Shown here one piece after another: positions 16,900-24,841 of a stretch of DNA of 64,000 nt. The notes beneath the pieces are model-generated. The model was not told the origin of the DNA and made no database searches. It was given only the letters and a program-made list of their open reading frames with translations. Made by a program: the position numbers and the translations under genes. Source of the stretch: Bacteroidales bacterium (GTDB lineage: Bacteria > Bacteroidota > Bacteroidia > Bacteroidales > UBA932); assembly GCA_017558775.1 (NCBI GenBank), contig JAFYTP010000099.1:1-64000 (forward strand). Reading direction: 5' to 3'. The stretch's first letter is position 1. Each line of letters begins with the position of its first letter.

Positions 16900-18108
16900 T
16901 CAGTCCTGGAAAAGGTCTCTTTCCGGTAGACGGGTGGAAAAGCGCTCCCGGAGGTTCTTGCAGAGGGCGCCCGTATCCCGGGAGAACCGGGATCCCTTCC
17001 AGGTCGATGTGTTCGTGATGAGGATCCAGCATTCGCCGTCGGGATAGACCTTCACGAGGGCCGATGTCCCCGAGAACGACCCGGTCCGCGTCCATTCCCC
17101 GTCGTCCGTGCAATCGACCCAGCCGAGGGAATAGATCTCGTCGGAAAGCCGCTGCGTCATCTGATAGACGCTGAAATCGGAGAGCTGGTCCTCGATGCCC
17201 GGGAGTCCGTCGATGGTGGCGACGAACTTGGCCAGTTCCGGGGTGGAGCCGATCCACGCGCCGGCGCCGGACAGGGCCTTGATGTCATTGCCGCCGTAGC
17301 AGCGTTCCACCTGCCCGCGCCCGTCAAAGGCGTTGGTGGGCTTCGCCTCCTTGTGCATGAAATAGCGCGTCTCGCCGGGGAAACGGTCCGCGAGGAAGTT
17401 TCCACCGATGTGGAAATCCGTGCAGCCCGCCGGCTTCAGCACTTCGCGCTGCATCCAGGCCTCGTAGGGCTCTCCGGTGATCTTTTCGATAATCATCGAC
17501 AGCAGCAGATAGCCGAAGTTGGAGTATTCCTGCGTGGTTCCGGGGAGGTAGGCGAGGGGACGGCTGAGGAGGTGGCGGGTGAGTTGCTCGGCCGAAGGGG
17601 ATTTGGAAACGTGCATCTCCCGCATGATCGCGGCCGTGGAGAACATCGGGTCGCCCCCCGCCTGCGTGAATCCGGCCTGATGCCGGAGCAGGTGCTCGAC
17701 GGTGATGAGATAGTAGTTGTCGTCGGTGATGTATTCGTCATACCCGGTCAGGATGCCGAAGGGGCCGAAAACCGGGGTGTCCAGGACGAGTTTTCCCCTT
17801 TCCTGGAGCTTCATGATGCCTACGGCGGTGAGGAGCTTGGACACCGACGCCATCCGCAGGAGCGTTCCCGGGGTCATCGGCTTGGAACCATCGGCCCGGC
17901 CGTACCCCCTGGCGTAAATGAGGGAGTCGTTCTTCATGACGGACAGGGAAACGCCCCGGAGCGACCACGCGTTCATGAAGCTGTCCACGACGGCGTCCAT
18001 CGCCGGCAGGCGGGACAAGTCGTTGGTTATGCGGTCGTTGAGGCCCCGCCCCTGACCGTTTAAAAGGATGGGAATGAATAAAAGGACTATGAGGGCCAGG
18101 CGTTTCAT
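16900..18108 (-). CDS. Serine hydrolase, beta-lactamase/DD-peptidase-like
   Basis: A 402-residue exported member of the class C beta-lactamase-like family. A signal peptide (MKRLALIVLLFIPILLNGQ) is followed by the catalytic triad motifs: SxxK as Ser88-Val-Ser-Lys91, YxN as Tyr195-Ser-Asn197, and a third-strand RTG (TRTGSFSGT) in the place of KTG/HTG. Family members are esterases, D-amino-acid peptidases or penicillin-binding proteins, so the substrate is open. Its ATG overlaps the stop of the upstream cytidylate kinase-like gene as ATGA. A longer frame to 18348 would run through that gene and is rejected. Confidence 0.85.
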   Translation of the reverse strand: MKRLALIVLLFIPILLNGQGRGLNDRITNDLSRLPAMDAVVDSFMNAWSLRGVSLSVMKNDSLIYARGYGRADGSKPMTPGTLLRMASVSKLLTAVGIMKLQERGKLVLDTPVFGPFGILTGYDEYITDDNYYLITVEHLLRHQAGFTQAGGDPMFSTAAIMREMHVSKSPSAEQLTRHLLSRPLAYLPGTTQEYSNFGYLLLSMIIEKITGEPYEAWMQREVLKPAGCTDFHIGGNFLADRFPGETRYFMHKEAKPTNAFDGRGQVERCYGGNDIKALSGAGAWIGSTPELAKFVATIDGLPGIEDQLSDFSVYQMTQRLSDEIYSLGWVDCTDDGEWTRTGSFSGTSALVKVYPDGECWILITNTSTWKGSRFSRDTGALCKNLRERFSTRLPERDLFQD

Positions 18109-18713
18109 CGGATCTTCCCGGCGCGGCGGCCGAAGTCGATGATGCAGTCGGCGGTGCCGTCGATGCCCAGGATGGAACTGTCGATGCAGAGGTCGTAGTT
18201 GGAGGCGACGCCCCAGGCGCCGAACGTGTAGAAGTTGTAGTAGGCCTCGCGGGTGCGGTCCTTGCGGCGCATCAGGGCCTCGGCTTCGTCGGCGTCCAGC
18301 CCTTCGTTCATGACCAGGCGCTGGATGCGGAATTCCATCGGCGCGCACACGAACACGTCCAGGCAGTCCAGGTCGCGGAGGATGTAGTCGGCGCAGCGGC
18401 CCACGATGATGGCGTCGCCCTTTTCAGCGATGTTCCGGATCACCTCGCTCTGGACCTTGAAGAGCATGTCGTCATTGACATAACCGGTTTCCCCGAATCC
18501 CAGGCGGGAGGAGGAGAAGAAGGAGGACATCGAGAAGATGCTCCGGCGCTGCTCTCCGCCTTCGAAGATGCTCTTGGAATAACCGCTTTCCTCGGCCGCC
18601 TTGGAGATGAGCTCGTTGTCGTACACGGGGATGCCGAGCTTCTGCCCGATGGCCTGGGCGACGAAACCGCCGCCGCTGCCGAACTGTCTGCCTACGTTGA
18701 TGATCGTGTTCAT
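18105..18713 (-). CDS. Cytidylate kinase-like family protein
   Basis: A 202-residue P-loop protein of the cytidylate kinase 2 family. GRQFGSGGGFVAQAIGQKLG near the N-terminus is the phosphate loop, IPVYDNELI and GRCADYIL are further family stretches, and MRRKDRTREAYYNFYTF is the lid-like region. These proteins are distinct from the housekeeping Cmk and their true substrate is not established. It is 60 bases downstream of the MATE exporter gene, with a dispersed-repeat fragment in that gap, and overlaps the serine hydrolase start by four bases. Confidence 0.8.
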   Translation of the reverse strand: MNTIINVGRQFGSGGGFVAQAIGQKLGIPVYDNELISKAAEESGYSKSIFEGGEQRRSIFSMSSFFSSSRLGFGETGYVNDDMLFKVQSEVIRNIAEKGDAIIVGRCADYILRDLDCLDVFVCAPMEFRIQRLVMNEGLDADEAEALMRRKDRTREAYYNFYTFGAWGVASNYDLCIDSSILGIDGTADCIIDFGRRAGKIR

Positions 18714-18722
18714 AGTCTTTTC

Positions 18723-18777
18723 ATCTTGTCATTCCGAACTATTATCTTGTCATTCCGAACGAAGTGAAGGAATCTAT
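18723..18777. repeat. Tandem pieces of a CATTCCGAACGAAGTGAAGG-type dispersed element
   Basis: The 17-mer ATCTTGTCATTCCGAAC occurs at 18723-18739 and again at 18744-18760; the second copy continues into GAAGTGAAGGAATCTA. This short sequence type recurs in many bacterial genomes and shows up as CHSERSE in spurious translations. The element supplies the MATE stop codon (18774-18776). Confidence 0.7.
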
Positions 18778-20171
18778 ATCTTACTGCCGAGGATCGCGGG
18801 GTCGTCCCCGTCCTTAAGCTTGCCGAGCTTACGCAGCAGGCCGACGGCGAACAGGGCCGTAACGATGGCGGCGATGGTGTCCGAGATCGGGAAACTGTAC
18901 CACACGCCGTTCTCGGACTGGAGCAGCGGTGGAAGCAGATAGATGCCGGGGAGGAGGAACAGCAGCTGCCGGGACAGGGATAGGAAGATGGACTTGTTCA
19001 CCATGCCGAGGCACTGAAACAGGTTGGTGGTGACCATCTGGAAACCGATGATCGGGAAGACCATATTCATCTTTCGGAGGCCCTTGGCGGCCAGGTCGTG
19101 GAGGACCGGATCCGGGGTGAAGATGCTCACGGTGGGGCCGGGAATCACTTCGGAAACAAGGAATCCCAGGATGGTGACGAGAGTTGCCCAGCCGGCGGTC
19201 TTGACATAGACTTCCCGTACCCGGGCGTACTGGCGCGCTCCATAGTTGAAGCCCGCGATCGGTTGCATGCCCTGGTTGAAGCCCATGACGATCATCACGA
19301 ACAGGAAGCTGATGCTGTTCACGATGCCGTAGGCGCCGAGCGCCAGGTCGCCGCCCCATTTGACGAGCTGCTGGTTGATGAACAGCACGACGATGCAGCT
19401 GGCGAGGTTCATCAGGAACGGGCCCATGCCGATGGCGAGGGATTCCTTGGCGATGCGCCAGTCGATATGGAAGAGCTTGCGGCTGCGGGGCAGGTGCAGG
19501 AACTTCTCCTGGTCCAGGAAGAACCACAATGTGTAGCCCAGGGCCATCATCTGGCACAGGACCGTCGCGATGGCCGCGCCCCGGATGCCCATCTTGAAAC
19601 CGAAGATGAAAAGCGGGTCCAGGAGGGCGTTGGACCCTACCGTGAACAGGGTGAGCCCCATCGCCGTCTTCGGGCTGCCGGAGGAGCGGATGACGCTGTT
19701 CAGGCCGAAGTACAGGTGCGTGACGGCGTTACCGCAGGCGATGATCGTCATGTAGTCCCGGGCGTAGGGGAGGGTGCTTTCGCTGGCGCCGAAGAAACGC
19801 AGGATCGGGTTCATCCACACCAGTGTCACGAAGGTGAAGATGATGCCCGTGATGATGTTCAGGGTGACTTCGTTGGAAAGGACCTTGTTCGCGACCGCGT
19901 AGTTCTTCTGGCCCAGGAGGACGGAAATCATCGTCGCAGCGCCCACACCCACCAGGGTGCCGAACGCCGTGGAGATGTTCATCAGCGGGAAGGTGACGGC
20001 GAGGCCGGAGATGGCCAGCGAACCGACATCGGGGATATGGCCGATGAAGATGCGGTCCACCATGTTGTACAGCGATGACGCTGTCATCGCGATGATGCCG
20101 GGAATGGCGTACTTGCGGATCAGCTGGTTGATGGGCTTGACGCCCAGTTCTGTAGGAATGGCGCCGGCCAT
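18774..20171 (-). CDS. MATE family multidrug exporter
   Basis: A 465-residue, 12-transmembrane-segment MATE transporter that exports cationic drugs or metabolites using a Na+ or H+ gradient. Family features include the N-terminal YAIPGIIAMTASSLYNMVDRIFIGH, the paired half-domains, and GFNQGMQPIAGFNYGA at the start of the second half. Length is typical. It starts three bases after the stop of the upstream FKBP lipoprotein gene, so it is part of the minus-strand operon. Its last codons and TAG stop fall within a dispersed repeat (18723-18777), so the extreme C-terminus (AILGSKI) may have been set by repeat insertion. The substrate is unknown. Confidence 0.92.
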   Translation of the reverse strand: MAGAIPTELGVKPINQLIRKYAIPGIIAMTASSLYNMVDRIFIGHIPDVGSLAISGLAVTFPLMNISTAFGTLVGVGAATMISVLLGQKNYAVANKVLSNEVTLNIITGIIFTFVTLVWMNPILRFFGASESTLPYARDYMTIIACGNAVTHLYFGLNSVIRSSGSPKTAMGLTLFTVGSNALLDPLFIFGFKMGIRGAAIATVLCQMMALGYTLWFFLDQEKFLHLPRSRKLFHIDWRIAKESLAIGMGPFLMNLASCIVVLFINQQLVKWGGDLALGAYGIVNSISFLFVMIVMGFNQGMQPIAGFNYGARQYARVREVYVKTAGWATLVTILGFLVSEVIPGPTVSIFTPDPVLHDLAAKGLRKMNMVFPIIGFQMVTTNLFQCLGMVNKSIFLSLSRQLLFLLPGIYLLPPLLQSENGVWYSFPISDTIAAIVTALFAVGLLRKLGKLKDGDDPAILGSKI

Positions 20172-20174
20172 AGG

Positions 20175-21197
20175 TTACGGTTCAGGAACCAGTTCTACGT
20201 CAAAGCGGAGGGCGGCGTAAGCCGGGATGAGGTTGCCCTTCGCGGAGCTCTTGTATCCGAGGTTGTAACCGAAGGCGAAGGATGCCTTCTCGCCGGCGTG
20301 CATATTCTTCAGGCCGTAGGCGAAACCGTCGACGACGGAGTTGTCGCTCATCTTGATCTCGGTGGCCTTTTCCGCCATCTTGACGGGGACGGGCTTGTAT
20401 TCCTTCGAAGGATTGTAGATATGGTAGAATTTGGCCGTATCGGCAATCGTGGTGTCGAACACCTGGTCGTCATAGACGCGGCGGCCGATGTAGTTGATGT
20501 ACACGGTCGTGTCGTTGGGCATCTCGACGGGCTCGCCTTCGAACTCCGTGAAGGACTTGAAGAAGACGGCCGCGGTGGAGAGGGTGTCGGACACCTGCCA
20601 GTTGCGTTCGGCATAGTTCCGGAGATTGTTGTATTCGTACTCCGCGAGACTTGCCGCCTGGCTTATTAACTTGATGGTATAGATGGAAGTAGTACCCTCA
20701 GTCTCGTGCTCCAGGTACTCATCGACCTTGTCATAACGCTCGTAGGTGCACATCCAGGAGGGGATGATGGCGGTGCGGGTGCCGCCCTGCTTCATGCCTT
20801 CCAGGAGGGCGTCGATGCCAGCGTAGCTCGTGCTTTCACCGGTCAGGATGACCTGCGGGCCGTAGTAGTAGGTCTGATCCCAAGTGCCGAGCTGTTTTGC
20901 CCAATCCTCATCGGAATTGGCGCTGACGGTGCCGTTCAGGCTGCGCACCGTATAGGTCACGAAGGAAACGGGCAGGTTCTCGCGCCATTCGAGGCCGGTT
21001 CCCGGCTCCTCGTCGATGATGTAGATGCCGTTATGTTCCACGGCTTCGGGATAGTGGATGGCGCGCCAGGCGTCGAACTGGCGTTTGGCGGCGACATTGG
21101 TTCCTTCGCCGGAGGTCTTGTTGCACGAAACCGCCAGGACGGCGGCGAGGACCGGCAGGAGGGAGAGGCTTCTGAAGATATGGTTCATTGTTTTCAT
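20175..21197 (-). CDS. FKBP-type peptidyl-prolyl isomerase lipoprotein, long
   Basis: A 340-residue lipoprotein with lipobox AVLAVSC. An N-terminal half containing SFVTYTVRSLNGTVSANSDE and a C-terminal FKBP-like domain (VDGFAYGLKNMHAGEKASFAFGYN, then YAALRFDVELV) suggest an envelope folding helper, as in FKBP lipoproteins of Bacteroidota. A second in-frame ATG at 21188 would shorten the signal by three residues. The upstream shorter FKBP gene ends one base before this start, so the two are tandem paralogues in one operon. The aromatic residues lining the classic FKBP pocket are only partly recognisable, so isomerase activity is not assured. Confidence 0.75.
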   Translation of the reverse strand: MKTMNHIFRSLSLLPVLAAVLAVSCNKTSGEGTNVAAKRQFDAWRAIHYPEAVEHNGIYIIDEEPGTGLEWRENLPVSFVTYTVRSLNGTVSANSDEDWAKQLGTWDQTYYYGPQVILTGESTSYAGIDALLEGMKQGGTRTAIIPSWMCTYERYDKVDEYLEHETEGTTSIYTIKLISQAASLAEYEYNNLRNYAERNWQVSDTLSTAAVFFKSFTEFEGEPVEMPNDTTVYINYIGRRVYDDQVFDTTIADTAKFYHIYNPSKEYKPVPVKMAEKATEIKMSDNSVVDGFAYGLKNMHAGEKASFAFGYNLGYKSSAKGNLIPAYAALRFDVELVPEP

Positions 21198-21198
21198 T

Positions 21199-21759
21199 TT
21201 AATCGTTGGAAATGCTGTTCACCCAAATGTGGTAAACCAGGGCTGACCTTGCAGGAATCGTGCCTTGCGCGTGCGCACCGTAGCCATATTCACCAGAAAA
21301 GAGGATATAGCATTCGTCCTGGTTCCGGACCCCTTCCAGACCGCGCTGCAGACCGTCCAGCAGCTGGTCGTCCAGGGTCAGGGTGGCGATGTTGAAAGCG
21401 GTCGTGTCATCGAGTCTCCAACCAGCATTGTCGGCCGTTTCTTTATGATTGGTGGCGAACATGTTGTCTCTGCTGACCGTGGTGCCCGTGAGGGTGTAGC
21501 CGGCATAGTAGAAGGAGACGTTTCCGCCGGCGCGGAGGGTGTCGGCGAGGAGGCCTTCCCGGGTCAGCGTGTCGTGGAGGACGATCCGGACCACGCCGTC
21601 CTTGTAGGTGACGGTGGCGTTCGTGTCGGCCTTGCACTGGGCTTCCACGAACTTCTCGATGTTGGTCGCCTGCTTGTCGTACACCGTCTGCTTGTTGCAG
21701 GCGGGGATCAGGGCCGCGAGAAGGAGTGCGGAGGCCAGTATGCGGGTGCTTGTCTTCAT
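21199..21759 (-). CDS. FKBP-type peptidyl-prolyl isomerase lipoprotein, short
   Basis: A 186-residue lipoprotein with lipobox LIPAC (MKTSTRILASALLLAALIPACNK). The C-terminal half shows the FKBP pattern: LLDGLQRGLEGVRNQDE, then FSGEYGYGAHAQGTIPARSALVYHIWV, which corresponds to the flap and final strands of FKBPs. It probably assists folding of exported proteins in the periplasm. The ATG overlaps the stop of nrnA by four bases, and the next FKBP gene starts one base after its own stop. Confidence 0.8.
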   Translation of the reverse strand: MKTSTRILASALLLAALIPACNKQTVYDKQATNIEKFVEAQCKADTNATVTYKDGVVRIVLHDTLTREGLLADTLRAGGNVSFYYAGYTLTGTTVSRDNMFATNHKETADNAGWRLDDTTAFNIATLTLDDQLLDGLQRGLEGVRNQDECYILFSGEYGYGAHAQGTIPARSALVYHIWVNSISND

Positions 21760-22802
21760 TTCAGGAATTCGCGGGATACTTTTTCGAGATAGGCGGCGGC
21801 GTCTTCCGGCGTGTCGATGTCGCCGGGATACCAGAGCTTGCCGCCGGAGGCGTTCTCGTGGCCGCCTCCGTTGAAATACTTCTCAGCAGCTTCGCGGGCC
21901 GAGGTCTTCTTCTTGGAGCGGATGGACACGCGGAAATGACCCTTGTCCTGCTTCAGAAGGATGCTCATCCGGACCCTGTCGATGGAAAGGGGAATGTTCA
22001 CCAGCCCCTCTGTCTCGCCCTCGTTCACGCCGAAGCGGTCCAGGATGTCGCGGGTGGCGATGATGTAGGCGAGGCCTTCCGGGGTGATCCGCATCGCCTC
22101 GGACTGGAGATAACCCATCACCCGGACGCGGTTCTCGCGGTAGTTGTTGTACAGCCGCGACAGGATTTCGTCCCGTTCCACGCCGGCGTCGAGCAGCTGC
22201 GAGGCCATCTCGAAGGTGGCGGGATAGACGGAGTTCGCAAAATTGTTGGTGTCGGTGGTCATCCCGGTAAGGAGGGCGTTGGCCGCGTCGATGGGAAGGT
22301 TGTGAGCGTCCCCGTCGATGCCCTTCAGCCGCAGGAGGATGTAGTACAGCAGCTCCGAGGCGGAGGAGACGTCCTCGGTGGAGAAAACCACCTGGAAGCG
22401 GTTCCGGTCAGGACCTACGTGATGGTCGATGAGCACTTTCGGGACCGGCGAGGCCTCGAAGGCCTCCTGCAGTCCCTCCGTGCGAGAGAATCCGTTGGCG
22501 TCCAGCAGGACGACCAGGTCGCTCTCGGCGATGCGCTCGAGGCAGGCCTCCGGATCCGTGTCGAAGCAGAGCAGCGGAACGCTGTTCGGTACGATGAAAC
22601 TGACCGTGGAGGCAGGGGAGTCCGGAAGCACGGCGACGGCATCCTTCCCCCGGCGTTCCCGGAGATAGGAAACCAGGCCGGAAACGCTGCCCAGCGCATC
22701 CCCGTCAGGGTGCGAGTGGGCGGCGACCGTCACTGAGGCGGCGCGCTCGAAAAGGGCTTCCAGGGACTGGACGAGCTCCTGCGTGATTCCGTACAACTCC
22801 AT
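21756..22802 (-). CDS. Bifunctional oligoribonuclease/PAP phosphatase (NrnA-like, DHH family)
   Basis: A 348-residue DHH/DHHA1 phosphoesterase. The N-terminal DHH domain has HSHPDGDALGS, DANG (position of motif II) and IDHHVG; the C-terminal DHHA1 domain has FNGGGHENASGG. NrnA proteins degrade nanoRNAs and dephosphorylate pAp, so this finishes RNA turnover. The ATG at 22802 follows a minus-strand promoter at 22818-22825; a longer frame starting at 22820 would begin inside that element. It is the first gene of a tightly packed minus-strand run that continues with two FKBP lipoproteins, a MATE exporter, a kinase-like protein and a serine hydrolase. Confidence 0.9.
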   Translation of the reverse strand: MELYGITQELVQSLEALFERAASVTVAAHSHPDGDALGSVSGLVSYLRERRGKDAVAVLPDSPASTVSFIVPNSVPLLCFDTDPEACLERIAESDLVVLLDANGFSRTEGLQEAFEASPVPKVLIDHHVGPDRNRFQVVFSTEDVSSASELLYYILLRLKGIDGDAHNLPIDAANALLTGMTTDTNNFANSVYPATFEMASQLLDAGVERDEILSRLYNNYRENRVRVMGYLQSEAMRITPEGLAYIIATRDILDRFGVNEGETEGLVNIPLSIDRVRMSILLKQDKGHFRVSIRSKKKTSAREAAEKYFNGGGHENASGGKLWYPGDIDTPEDAAAYLEKVSREFLK

Positions 22803-22817
22803 TTTTCTTTTGCGATG

Positions 22818-22825
22818 CAAAAATA
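22818..22825 (-). promoter_or_regulatory. -7 element TATTTTTG for nrnA operon
   Basis: CAAAAATA on the plus strand reads TATTTTTG on the minus strand, an exact TAnnTTTG match 15 bases before the nrnA ATG. It is back-to-back with the plus-strand promoter at 22835-22865. Confidence 0.6.
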
Positions 22826-22834
22826 CAAAATATA

Positions 22835-22865
22835 TTGCTTTTCATAAATGATTTTTATAACTTTG
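22835..22865 (+). promoter_or_regulatory. Promoter TTG-N20-TAACTTTG
   Basis: TTG at 22835-22837 and TAACTTTG at 22858-22865, 35 bases before the ATG at 22901. Drives the membrane protein, DUF3822 and rsmD genes. Confidence 0.7.
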
Positions 22866-22900
22866 TCGGAACTTTGAAAAATATGTAAAACACTAAAATA

Positions 22901-23602
22901 ATGAACAAGACTGTCAAAATCCTCGTCGAGATTCTCCTCGCCCTTGCGGCCGTGGGGTGCGTCTATGGCATCTACCGCAGCATCATGAAGCCGGTTAACT
23001 TCAAAAAGGAACAGGCACGCAGGGAAGAGGTCGGCATCCAGCGCCTCAAGGACATCCGTACCCTGGAGACCGCCTTCAAGGGCGTCAACAACCGCTACAC
23101 GGCCGACATCGATTCCCTGATCAACTTCTACAACACCGGCAAGATGGACATCATCATGCAGGTCGGTTCCAAGGATGACTCCCTCGCCTGGGAGAACACC
23201 GAAAGGGTCAAGAAGGCTTACAAGAAGCTGAGCAAGGAGGAACTGAATGCGAAGTTCATGGACCTCTACCGTCAGGGTGAGAAACTCGTGTTCTCCATCA
23301 GCACTCCGATCGCGGTGAAGGACACCCTGTTCAACGGCCGTCCGGACTTCTGCATCGACTCCCTCAAGTACATCCCGTTCTCCGGCAAGCAGGCCGTCGA
23401 GATGGATGCCATCGTGAAGACCGTCTCCGGTGTCCAGGTTCCTCTGTTCGAGGCTCGTATGCCTTTCAAGGCCCTCCTCAAGGGCATGGATCAGCAGCTC
23501 ATCATCAACCTCAATGCTGAGCGTGAGGACCAGAACCGTTACACGGGTCTGCAGGTCGGTTCCGTTACCACGCCAAACAACAACGCCGGTAACTGGGAGT
23601 AA
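22901..23602 (+). CDS. Membrane-anchored protein of unknown function, conserved in Bacteroidales
   Basis: A 233-residue protein with one N-terminal membrane segment (MNKTVKILVEILLALAAVGCVYGIYRSI, shown in pieces here as VKILVEILLALAAVGCVYGI) followed by a charged helix (NFKKEQARREEVGIQRLKDI) and a periplasmic beta-rich domain. Proteins with this layout occur beside DUF3822 and rsmD in other Bacteroidales, but no function is known to me. The anchor plus helix resembles that of pseudopilins, though the prepilin cleavage site is absent. Eight bases separate it from the DUF3822 gene. Confidence 0.75.
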   Translation: MNKTVKILVEILLALAAVGCVYGIYRSIMKPVNFKKEQARREEVGIQRLKDIRTLETAFKGVNNRYTADIDSLINFYNTGKMDIIMQVGSKDDSLAWENTERVKKAYKKLSKEELNAKFMDLYRQGEKLVFSISTPIAVKDTLFNGRPDFCIDSLKYIPFSGKQAVEMDAIVKTVSGVQVPLFEARMPFKALLKGMDQQLIINLNAEREDQNRYTGLQVGSVTTPNNNAGNWE

Positions 23603-23610
23603 TCGACCCG

Positions 23611-24303
23611 ATGGAAAGCCCGCGTACAGCGATTTCCGGAATATCCATTCAAGTTTCCTTGAGTGGATATTCTTTTAAGGTACGGGAGGGTGACGGCGAA
23701 GTCCGGTCCTTCCCGTGGCAGTCCGCGGACCGTCTGTTCACCACCCCGGAGTTCCAGCGCCGGTATGACACGGTGGACATCTCCCTCCTGACGCCCAAGT
23801 GCACCCTCGTTCCGGAATCCTTCTTCCGGCCCGAGGCCGTCCGCACCCTCCTTTCGGACGTGGTCGCCCTCGACCCTTCCGACGCCACGGGATATGTCCG
23901 CATCCCTGAACTGGGAGCCGTCCTGCTGTTCTCCAACTCCATCGGCGAGTCCCTCTCCCGCGTCCTTGCGCAGACCGTCCTGACGGCCTCCGGCGCGCAG
24001 GCCCCCGTCCTTCCGGAGATGTATTATCTCCTCAAGGCGCTGCCCGAGTGCGAGGACTATAACAAGGTTGTCGCCTCCTACCGGGACGGCTGGCTGCACC
24101 TCGCGGTCGCGCAGGGCCGCAGCCTCCTCCTCGCGAACGTGTACGCGGCGCCCGATTTCACCACGGCCGAATATTTCCTGTTCCTCGCGCTGAAGCGCCT
24201 CCAGCTCAATCCGGAGGTCACCACGGTCTGTTTCCGGACACCCCTTGAATCCGAGGCGGAAATGTCGCTGTACCGCTATTTCAAGGCCGTCGTGGAGTTA
24301 TGA
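23611..24303 (+). CDS. DUF3822 family protein
   Basis: A 230-residue soluble protein resembling the Bacteroidota DUF3822 family. Its two halves look alike in outline, each ending in a strand-rich stretch, with ASYRDGWLHLAVAQGRSLLLANVY and EYFLFLALKRLQLNPEVT the most characteristic parts; the fold may be related to the actin-like ATPase fold seen in PilM-type proteins, but this is a guess. It sits between a membrane-anchored protein and rsmD, with its TGA overlapping the rsmD ATG. Function unknown. Confidence 0.75.
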   Translation: MESPRTAISGISIQVSLSGYSFKVREGDGEVRSFPWQSADRLFTTPEFQRRYDTVDISLLTPKCTLVPESFFRPEAVRTLLSDVVALDPSDATGYVRIPELGAVLLFSNSIGESLSRVLAQTVLTASGAQAPVLPEMYYLLKALPECEDYNKVVASYRDGWLHLAVAQGRSLLLANVYAAPDFTTAEYFLFLALKRLQLNPEVTTVCFRTPLESEAEMSLYRYFKAVVEL

Positions 24304-24839
24304 GGATCATCGGTGGACGCCTCAAGGGGAAGACCATCCTGCCCCCTTCCGGATACAAGGCCCGCCCGACCACGGACTTCGCCCGCGAGGGCCTGTTCAA
24401 CGTCCTGGACAACGAATACGAATTCGAAGACCTGAAGGTGCTGGACCTCTTCGGAGGGACCGGCGCCATTTCTTTTGAGTTCGCCTCCCGTGGCGCCGCC
24501 CGCGTTTACTGCGTGGAGATGGCGCGCGAAAACGCCTCCTTCATCAAGACCGAGGCACAGCGCCTGGGTCTCACGAACGTCGTGATGGTCCGGGACAACG
24601 TCTTCGACTTCCTCCCCATCTGCCGGGAGAAGTTCGACATTATCTTCGCGGATCCGCCCTACGCCCTGGAAGGCCTTGAAACCCTTCCCGACCAGGTGTT
24701 CGCGCAGGACCTCCTCCATCCAGGCTGTTACTTCATCCTCGAGCACGGCGGAGAGCATTCCTTTCAGGATCATCCCCGCTTCAAGAAGGAGAAAGTGTAC
24801 GGCCGCGTGCATTTCACCTTTTTCGAACAAGCGGAGTAA
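24300..24839 (+). CDS. rsmD: 16S rRNA (guanine966-N2)-methyltransferase RsmD
   Basis: A 179-residue SAM-dependent methyltransferase. MRIIGGRLKGKTI is the typical start and RPTTDFAREGLFNVL the RNA-contact stretch; LDLFGGTGAISFE binds SAM, and ADPPYAL is the (D/N)PPY catalytic motif. RsmD methylates G966 of 16S rRNA (E. coli numbering) in the assembling small subunit. Length is normal. It overlaps the DUF3822 stop by four bases, and cstA begins two bases after its own stop. Confidence 0.93.
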   Translation: MRIIGGRLKGKTILPPSGYKARPTTDFAREGLFNVLDNEYEFEDLKVLDLFGGTGAISFEFASRGAARVYCVEMARENASFIKTEAQRLGLTNVVMVRDNVFDFLPICREKFDIIFADPPYALEGLETLPDQVFAQDLLHPGCYFILEHGGEHSFQDHPRFKKEKVYGRVHFTFFEQAE

Positions 24840-24841
24840 GT

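Noticed and set aside
18601..18942. Plus-strand frame containing CHSERSEG
   Set aside because: A well-known false peptide made by the dispersed CATTCCGAAC element; the minus-strand genes are real.
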